64,000 nucleotides of DNA from assembly GCA_963978545.1 (NCBI GenBank), contig OZ021723.1, forward strand, positions 46,760,069 to 46,824,068, in the 5' to 3' direction. Below the pieces are notes generated by a model. That model saw only the letters and a list, made by a program, of their open reading frames with translations. It searched no databases and was not told where the DNA came from. A program made the position numbers and the translations under genes. This DNA comes from Linyphia triangularis (lineage: Eukaryota; Arthropoda; Arachnida; Araneae; Linyphiidae). Below, piece after piece: positions 56,781 through 64,000 of this stretch (the stretch's first letter is position 1; every line of letters begins with the position of its first letter).

Positions 56781-57759
56781 CTAGCTGCGTGGCCCGTCGT
56801 TGACGGATAAACTCAGTTTTTGGTACTAAATAAAAGTAATATAAAAGTTTAATAAATGGAAAGTTTACAAACCATGCTGTAGTAATATGTATAAGTATAT
56901 ATATGTAAAAATAAGTACAATAAAGTAAGTCTGTTTATAATATGTTACGAAAATAGTTTTAAGCACTATTTGAGTTTAAATCTTTTACAAAATTACATTA
57001 TAAATTACAGTAAATTTTTTAAACAGATATAGGATGTTCATGCAGATATTATTTATTTATTGGCATTTCATTGGCCATTTCAACGCATTGCAGTAATTGC
57101 ACGCGATTGTCATTGTCCCAATGTCAGATTCGGTATCATAGTTAATGGATGGATTATACGAAAATTAGCTTTTAAATTTATCACCCCATTGTAAATTCAT
57201 TCTTTGTTCGTTTAGTTCGGCATGTCTTAGCCGATCGGCTTCTAAACGAACGGCACGCCTCTCTGATGTTTCTCTACTCCTTACAGACTCCTGGCGTCGC
57301 CGTTGCGACGCTAATCTGTCCTCTGGGGAAATGTCCGGCTGCCACGAAGTCGAAGCTTCTTGGTTGTCATTTTGTAATTCGTTCCTCTTTAAAAGTTTTT
57401 GAAAAACTTTTTTGTCGATTTTGCTTAATGATGGGCGTTTTTTTCTAGGCATTGTAAATGTAGAATATCATTTGCGATTTTCAAAACAAACCAAACGAAG
57501 ATTGTCATTCAGTTGCGATTTTCAAAACAAACCAAACGAAGATTGTTATTCAGTTGCCATTCAGGTGTCTGCTTAAAAACACCAAAAAAAATTATTTCGG
57601 AAATTTTAAAACTCAATTAAAATTAAAAATATATCGCCTATTTTACTCCTGGTCGTTTAATTAAGCGATATACCAAATTTCATCCTAATCCGTTAGGTAG
57701 TTTTTACGTGAAACGGTCCCCAAATCCGTGTGACAGAAAGTCAGTTTTATTTATATAGA
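56781..57759 (-). mobile_element. Helitron, 979 bp, with complete structural ends
   Basis: On the minus strand it starts TCTATATAAATAAAACTG after an A. It ends with the hairpin CCGTCAACGACGG, then GCCACGCAGCTAG followed by T. TC start, subterminal hairpin, CTAG end and A/T insertion site are the complete Helitron signature. It carries a fragment of the Rep/helicase ORF and so is non-autonomous. A tandem pair of CAAACCAAACGAAGATTGT units lies at about 57480-57560. Confidence 0.9.
57060..57452 (-). pseudogene. Helitron Rep/helicase protein, N-terminal fragment
   Basis: From Met at 57452 it reads MPRKKRPSLSKIDKK, a basic region with RRRQESVRSRETSERR, then EADRLRHAELNEQRMNLQWG. After a stop at the FKS end (57165), the same frame continues with YNPSINYDTESDIG and ACNYCNALKWP, part of the Helitron N-terminal zinc region. 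The Rep (HUH) and helicase domains are missing. The repeated R-x-R-x-E-T-x-E basic segments are characteristic of Helitron ORF starts in arthropods (from memory). Confidence 0.8.
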
Positions 57760-58114
57760 TGTTTATAAATATGTACTTACCAAACTCTTAGCAGATGTAG
57801 AAGTGTTTCCACATGTGGAAGTTTAAGAGCTTATAAAGACACGTGTTAGCACAAAGTAAACAAAACCACCCTTGCAGCTCCTTGTTGAGACTGTCTATAT
57901 CGATGGTTGAGACCTATAAACTGTCGAAATTAATATAAAAACTATTTTCTGAAGGTTAACAGAGAACGTAGTAATTTTTTTTTCTCTCAGTTTGAGCACA
58001 AGAAGGACTCCAGGGCCAAAGTAGCCCACATTCACGGTTTACGGTTAGTGGTTTCCCACGGGACCTGTTATTATGGTTTTCGTTGAAATTGCGCATGTAC
58101 ATAAGGTAGCTATC

Positions 58115-58520
58115 ATTGAAAAATTGATTTTTTTTAAGCAATTGCTAAAAAACAACTCGAACAATTTTGATCAGAATCGTATGCTTTTTTATGCGCTTTA
58201 AATATTCCTATCCCCGAAATTCGCATAGGAATTCGATAACGGCGTAAAAAGTTTAAAAAAAACAAATGTTTTCATACAAAATTATCTTCCCTTGAACATT
58301 GTCCGTCAATGACTGTTTCTCCAGTTTCGCGTACAAGAAAGGATTATGTAATAATTATCGAAAAACATATTGTCAACTTCGCCATTTTAAAGGTGTCACC
58401 AAAGTGCCCTTTTTTTAATTAATTAAAATATGGAAATGATAACGGTTAATTACCCATTTCATGTCAAATTTGAACTCAGTGACCACAGTATGATCGTGTA
58501 ATTGAAAGTTGTGTTATGTT
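58115..58520 (+). repeat. Dispersed repeat, copy 2 (partner at 54340-54710)
   Basis: See the partner for shared blocks. Same orientation, diverged. Confidence 0.55.
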
Positions 58521-58590
58521 TCACTCCCCTAGTTCTAATTTGATTTTCTACGTTTTCTTGCCATCGATTTGATAATGTTCTGTACTATCA

Positions 58591-58606
58591 CCCCCCCCCC
58601 CCCCCC
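58591..58606. repeat. C16 homopolymer
   Basis: Sixteen uninterrupted C residues, unusual in this AT-rich sequence. Confidence 0.98.
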
Positions 58607-59129
58607 TTCTCCATTCATCACACTACGTGTACCTCCAACTTTTGTTCGTAGTCAATTGATTTTCCCTTTCTATACTACAGATCCTTTGTAGAAGCGCCGC
58701 ACTACTTAGTGTAGATTTTAAAATTTTAGTTGCATAGCGATACGACTAAACTGCTCATTGGACCTCTCTTTACAAGAGGCGAGAGAAGGAGAACAGCGGC
58801 GTAAAGCCTTTGTTTCCGTGCACATATGAAGAAGTTGTATATGATTGGCTGAACCGGAAAGATTTGCTTAATTAGGTTTTATTAGGTTAATCTATTTAAC
58901 TTAACTCTCTGTGACTATAAAAAATATGGAATTTGCGGATGTGTAACTAAAATATTTTATTATTTTTGTTCAGCACTTCCCATAAAAAGACCATTATAAT
59001 TAAAATTTTAAGAAAACTTTCAAAATTTGGGGCCCCCAAATTTGGGGGCCCCTAGGCCCGGGCCTAGTGGGCCTAATGGTAAATCAGGCCCTGGCTGAGA
59101 CCCGTCATTTATGTATAGGTTTTGATGTA

Positions 59130-59570
59130 TAGGTACATTTGGCACTTCGCTCGCTGAAAGGTTCATCACTACGCAAGCATAAACTAGCTTCACTCTCTAA
59201 AATATTAATTGCTACGTAAATCCTTAATAATTGAACCCCCACCCTTGTCACGAAACAAACAAACAAAACATTTCCTTTTTAATACAATCCCCTTCATCCC
59301 TCTGAGAATATTTTAACATTGTGTTTGTCAAAAATCCAATAATAAGGCAAAACTACTTATATTCAAAATTTTAGAGCTGTAAGCCTATTAAAAGTCGCTT
59401 TGTAAAAAATTTAATTAAAAAATTAATTAAAATTTTAATATTTGGTTTGTCAATAGTCCAATTAAAAGGCCAAGACTACCTATATTGAAAATTTCAGAGC
59501 TCTACGCCTAATTTAAGTAGCTTACTATAGAGTGATAGACAGACTTTTTGTATTATTACAATATATTAGC
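59130..59570 (-). repeat. Repeat family R, copy 3
   Basis: On the minus strand the order is TCTGTCTATC, GTAGAGCTCTGAAATTTTCA, TTGGCCTTTTAATT, ACAAACACAATGTTAAAATATT and a single tandem subunit with ATGAACCTTTCAGCGAGCGA, ending AAGTGCCAAA. This copy shows the full order of the family. Confidence 0.6.
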
Positions 59571-60219
59571 GGCTAGTAGGCGAAAACCTCAGTGTTTCCT
59601 GCTTTTTCTTTTCACTCTTCAGAAGAAGAAAAAAAGAAGAAAGAAAAAAAAAGAAGAAAAAAAAAGGGAGGGAGGGGGTGAGTGGGGGGGAAAAGAAATA
59701 ATGAAAAAAATTGTATTCCTTAACTCTCTAAACAAAGTATGATGCCAAATTGTACTAATTGTGGCTTGAACCCTGATTCGTGCTGAACTGATTACGCCAT
59801 GGATTTTTAATGTTCGGTGCTCCGAAGACATATACAACTATTTCAATGTATCTCTGTCCGCTCGAAATAATCAAAAATTAAAAACGTTATTTGAATGTAA
59901 TTTATCAAGCAGCAAAAATTATAAATACCCAAACATTGATGACTATGAAGCTTCAAGAAGTACAATTATTTTGGAATTGTGCAGTTTTTTTCTATGTTTG
60001 AGAAAACTTTTTCCTTGAATTACATTGTGTTTGGTGTCAAATGAAAGCTGCAAACGAGATGATTTAAAAATATATAACAAGTGTGGTTTTGTAAAAATTA
60101 TATTAACAAAACATCTAAGTAACTCTCGGTTGGTTGATTTGTATGCTCTCACCGACGAATTTTTGTGCCCATTAACGGCTAATCTGTCCGGTATCTACTG
60201 CTTAACATGGATTACAAAC

Positions 60220-60325
60220 CATAAAAAAACATCCATACTTAATTCAGGATTCGACCCATGAACCATTGGCATGCCAGGTCAGAGAGCTAACCACACAGCC
60301 ATCACGAGGGCTAGCCCTGAGAAAA
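60220..60325 (-). mobile_element. Second tRNA-like SINE type
   Basis: On the minus strand, GCCCTCGTGATGGCTGTGTG and GTTAGCTCTCTGACC contain an A-box-like core, and GGGTCGAATCCTG is a B-box. The head differs from the SINE at 20 kb. No tail or target duplication could be fixed. Confidence 0.6.
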
Positions 60326-60710
60326 TTCCTCTCCCAGTCTATTATTGAAACTTACTGTAAAAAACAATCTGGAAAGTAGGAGACCTAATGCATTAATAGT
60401 TTTCAGCATCATTATTTTGGCTTACAAAAACAATAAATTGAAACAATTATATTTAAATGTAATTGAAATTTAGATGATTAAAAGGTTGAAAATGATGTTG
60501 TAGTTTGTATTAGATTAGATTGTGAGTCAGTAAGTCTCAACTTATGGTAAATGGTTCTCTTCTTGCTTCTGAGTCTTCATTAACTTGAATGTGTAAAAGA
60601 TAACTTCGCAGTTTTTATCAAAATCAATAAAGTAATACAAATCTATTGTTGAAACATCAAAACCTTTAAACTTAAATTAAAAAAAGAAGTTAAAAAGACA
60701 TTGCACACTA

Positions 60711-63110
60711 GAGTGGTTTGATAAAAAATAATTTTTTATTTTTGATACGCATGAGGTGAAAAAAGTTAATACACATCTCGATAAAAAAAACTGCAAAAAA
60801 AAAAAAAAAAAATTGAAACAAAATAATAATAATAATATCTTCTAATCGCGCATTCACTTCAAAGTTTGGAGAAAATACAAAAAATAACTATTTTTCCTAA
60901 ATTATTTTAAATTTCTAAACTTTACATATTTGAAAGGCAATAGTTTGCAATGAGTAGTGAAAGTGTGGTGTAACACAGGAAAACACTATTCTATACATTT
61001 TAAAAATATATATTAATAATTAAAAATATTCAAAAATACATTTTTTTTTTTTTTTTTGTTAAAAAAATGATTTTTCTATAAAATAGATACTAACGTTATT
61101 TTTTACATATTTTTTTTAAATTGTTTTATTTGCTTCAATCATTCACTACTAAGTTTTGAATAAATACAAAAATATCCTTTTCCCATCAATTTGTAGAATA
61201 CACCAATCACTAAATTATCGAGGTACATTAGTTTGTATTGTGTGGAATGAAGTAGATAGAACAAGGGAAAAAAATCAAGTTTGTAATTATTCAATAATAA
61301 TCGTTCGCGCATAACCTATGAAACATTAATAAAAACTGTGTTTTGGCGGGTTTCAATCTAGGTAGCCTTTCTCGTGGTGCCTTCTCTTCCTTTGAAGCTC
61401 ATAAACTTACTTGCTTATTCATTAAATGATAGCGCACGTGGCTGTGATCGGGACTGCCATTAATACTGGTTGGAAATAATCTGACAGATCAAATTGCACG
61501 TTGGGTGACCACTACATTGGGTTATTTTTCTCCAATGAACTACCATACAGACGCCTATTTAAACTCGTTTACAATACTACAGTAGGACCAACATCTTTCA
61601 GTGAAATCAAACACTGAAAATTCATAGATCAAAAATTGAAGAACTGAAAAAAATTTCTCTCGACTGATTTTTTACGTGCTGAATGTTCAATTCCTCAAGC
61701 TGATATGAAAGTACTAAGCTCCGATCAGTTATATCTTCTTGATATTTTTGCAGCGATTTGATCAGGCCAATGACTTGCCAGCTTACAAACCCAATCCCCT
61801 TTCACACTACAGACGGCTAACAACAGAAAGCAGAGTATACTTAGAGTATCTGCGAATGAATGTAGACCATCGGATGAACTCAAGCAAGTGGTATTCTTTT
61901 TTTTTTTTTAATTGTTACATGCCACATTAATTTCGAATTTAAAAAAAGTTAATTTTCTGAAGGACGTAACGTTATATATGAAAAAATTCGATTGTCTCGA
62001 TACCTCCCTGAATATTTACTGGAAGTTTTAAACTCAGTCATTAAACGAAATGCTTCCTTCCCTCACCCAAAAAGTTTGATTTCGTCAGTGATTTTGTACG
62101 AAAGGAGAGATGTAAGAGAACTGAGGCGTCGGGTTCTGAAATCTTGAGAACTTTCCTATAGAGTAAGACAATCAAACATTTCAAGGCACCCAAACTTAAC
62201 TTTATTGCCACTGATAACGTGGACATAATTAATTGGAATGCTTGTAATAGGTCTCCTCCTTTGTTAAGAGTAACAAACGAACATTAGTTAGTAAAGACTG
62301 GCGCATCCGAGGTAGTGTAGCTGAATTGGAGGAAACAGGGGAAGACTGGAAGATTGGCTAGTCTGGCCGAGCATAGTTCCAAAATACACGATTTTTCAGC
62401 AAACAAACAAGTCAAAACCACCACATAGTTTTGTTTCTCATAAATACATTATCCCAAGTTTAAAACTGTACATCGGAGTATCAAAACCTCTTCTATATTT
62501 TATCCATAATTGGGCGAGATTGACTAATATTGTTCCCAACGACCGATTCCCAACGTTCCACATCGTGATTGGCCTATGTCTGGCGAAATTGGCCAGCGTT
62601 TCTGAGCTACTTGGGACCATTGAAATAAGACTTCAACTCATTTTCTTGTCACTCACAAGCTGTGGAACGTTTTTGTAAAGAGACAAGACAAAAAGTGTGT
62701 GGCACTGACGCAAAACGGATGACACTTTAAAAAAAAAAAATCCATAGTGCCCGACTTTTTTACAAAAGTTTCCTTCAAAGTGCATCACTGGGATACAAAG
62801 CCCGATAAGAAAGTGAACCAAATGAATAATAGCATGTTTAAAAAAAAAAAAAAGTAAGAAATAGCATTAGTACCCATTTTACAGAGAAATCATTATTTCT
62901 TACAAAAAATGCTACTTTTGAATATTTTTAATTATTAATGAATGTTTTAAAAATGCATAAAATAGTGTTTTCCTGTGTTACACCATCCTTTCACTACACA
63001 TTACATAATATTGCCTTTGCAATATATAACGTTAAAAAATTTTGGAAAAATAGTTATTTTTTGTATTTTCTCCGAACTTTGACTATATCGTTGCAGAGAA
63101 AAAAATATTG
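60711..63110 (+). mobile_element. Inverted-repeat-flanked element carrying ORF family 1, about 2.4 kb
   Basis: Arms at about 60850-61085 and 62840-63080 are inverted copies, sharing GAGAAAATACAAAAAATAAC, GGTGTAACACAGGAAAACAC and AATTAAAAATATTCAAAA. The left outer end, TAGAGTGGTTTGATAAAA, resembles the TAGGGTGGATAGGAAAAA terminus of the 51.8-kb element. The right outer end is not recognised. A family 1 pseudogene lies between the arms. Confidence 0.65.
61432..62283 (+). pseudogene. Decayed transposon-like ORF family 1, copy 3 (longest)
   Basis: Joined frames read AVIGTAINTGWK, NELPYRRLFKLVYNTTVGP, TSFSE, ADMKVLSSDQLYLLDIFAAI, LPAYKPNPLSHYRRLTT, then IRLSRYLPEYLLEVLNSV, IKRNASFPHPKSLISSV, RRDVRELRRRVLKS and FKAPKLNFIATDNVDIINWN. 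It overlaps copies 1 and 2 over their shared blocks and extends further N-terminally. Many stops and shifts. The function is unknown. Confidence 0.75.
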
Positions 63111-63230
63111 ATACATCGATATATATTTAATCTGTATTATAATGATATCGATTTAATATTTAAAATTAGCTGCAAATTCCAGGCACATGCTGGCAACAGA
63201 AAGGCGCTATCGCCGATCAAACGGTATACA

Positions 63231-63407
63231 GCTTGGCGTCCACTATCGCTAAGCAGAGCGGAGTGGGTTGGGTTAGAGCAACAAGGCTGTCAACGTCCAT
63301 TGTAGCTAGAGGCTCGTGCTACAGTAGACATTGGCAGCCTTGTAATTGGCACTAATCCACTCCTCTCTGATTTGCTCTGCTCTGCTTAGCGATAGTGGAC
63401 GCCAAGC
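63231..63407. repeat. Near-perfect palindrome, 177 bp, unit 1
   Basis: The ends GCTTGGCGTCCACTATCGCT and AGCGATAGTGGACGCCAAGC are perfectly inverted. The inner part, AAGGCTGTCAACGTCCATTG, pairs with CAGTAGACATTGGCAGCCTT. Almost the whole length can fold into one hairpin. Confidence 0.92.
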
Positions 63408-63417
63408 TTCGGGCTAG

Positions 63418-63573
63418 GCATCCACTATCGCTGAGCAGAGCGGAGTGGGTTAGATTAGAGTCAATTACAAGGCTGTCAACGTCCATTGTAGCACGAGGCT
63501 CGTGCTATAGTAGACATTGGCAGCTTTGCAATTGGCTCTAGTCCACTCCGCTCAGTGATAGTGAACGCCAAGC
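63418..63573. repeat. Near-perfect palindrome, 156 bp, unit 2 in tandem
   Basis: A second copy of the same palindrome (CATCCACTATCGCTGAGCAG ... CTCAGTGATAGTGAACGCC), 10 bp after the first. Its inner hairpin, GTAGCACGAG/CTCGTGCTA, is better preserved than in unit 1. Confidence 0.92.
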
Positions 63574-63710
63574 TTAATGGTTAGTATTGTTACGAATTTT
63601 TGTATATTTGTAAATATTTCGTAGTGTTAATTTTGTAAATATGAAAATTTATGTACATTTCGCATAAGGCAGTGCAATAGTTTGTTTTCCTGCAATGAGT
63701 CTCTTCCTTG

Positions 63711-63809
63711 ATAGCACACATCCTCCCAGGGAGGTCCCTGGGAAGTCATTCGTAGTCCCGGGAATGACTGGGGACTTCCTAGGGACTTCCCTGGGAGGAT
63801 GTGTGCTAT
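63711..63809. repeat. Hairpin element, 99 bp
   Basis: ATAGCACACATCCTCCCAGG at the left is inverted exactly at the right end. TCCCTGGGAAGT-type blocks pair further in. GC-rich against an AT-rich background. No target duplication can be proven because the ends themselves are AT. Confidence 0.85.
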
Positions 63810-63849
63810 TAGGGTTGATGCTTGATAAAGAGTTTTACAGAGATGTTGT

Positions 63850-64000
63850 TGTTGTTGTTTCTTATCCCACCTGGTCTAGCGGAGCTAGACCAGGTCCATG
63901 AGTCCACCCACCCTCAGGAAGTCGAAGAACAAGACTGGGTGGCGCAGGAAATCTTCTTTTTCAAAATGCATGCAGCTAAGGAGGTGAGCCGGGCTAGCTG
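63850..64000 (-). mobile_element. LINE 3' end, continuing past the window edge
   Basis: On the minus strand, coding sequence (AHLLSCMHFEKEDFLRHP to FFDFLRVGGLMDLV, stop at 63885-63887) is followed by the hairpin GACCTGGTCTAG / CTAGACCAGGT and a run of CAA units. The 3' end matches the LINE at 46005-47606 (LVNGFMDLV and the same hairpin and tail) but the protein differs, so it is another member of the same family. The open frame at the edge has no stop, so this copy may be longer and better preserved outside the window. Confidence 0.85.

Noticed and set aside
59619..59837. Frames over a purine-rich AAGAAGAAAAAA tract
   Set aside because: Low-complexity sequence gives long frames on both strands without protein-like features.

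Overview
This window is AT-rich, intron-bearing eukaryotic DNA, almost certainly from an arthropod. The mix of mobile elements fits an arachnid such as a spider: Tc1 elements, RNase H-bearing LINEs, a tRNA-derived SINE, Helitrons, Ty3/Gypsy, and a repetitive transposon-like ORF family. The species assignment is an inference from family resemblance, not something the sequence proves. No bacterial-style operons, CRISPR arrays or intact RNA genes are visible.

The only host gene I can support lies on the minus strand between about 33.9 and 7.7 kb. Eleven short exons each have AG/GT borders, and their reading phases chain without a break into about 450 residues ending in a stop codon. The 5' end is not seen. 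The product is helical and Leu-rich, reminiscent of HEAT/ARM proteins, and I do not recognise it. One more well-bordered minus-strand exon lies at 4.9 kb. The introns are packed with mobile elements.

Left part (1-21 kb): a hAT-like non-autonomous element split by a 1.5-kb solo LTR; decayed copies of two transposon-like ORF families; a degenerate tandem array; a Tc1 transposase relic; a Helitron carrying a 148-bp tandem array; and a LINE joined to a SINE inside one 13-bp target-site duplication. Middle (21-34 kb): seven of the eleven exons, several MITEs with exact target duplications, a THAP-domain fragment and a structurally complete Tc1 element.

Right-centre (35-48 kb): a truncated Gypsy pol, then an 8.2-kb block flanked by inverted CCCTTACTAAAA termini. 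This block has subterminal tandem repeats and no recognisable transposase. Inside it is a large imperfect palindrome whose loop holds a 5S rRNA-like sequence, and a 265-bp piggyBac-type MITE sits in its right end. A second LINE and a SINE fragment follow. Right part (48-64 kb): a repeat family with short tandem subunits, a 290-bp solo LTR, two inverted-repeat-flanked elements carrying the same decayed ORF family seen at 3 kb, a second THAP fragment, a 979-bp Helitron with an N-terminal Rep/helicase remnant, near-perfect palindromes, and the 3' end of another LINE at the right edge.

The most interesting signals are the LINE-SINE chimera, the TIR-flanked ORF family with three decayed copies, the 8.2-kb inverted-terminus block, and the palindrome with the 5S-like loop. 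All coordinates were read by eye.
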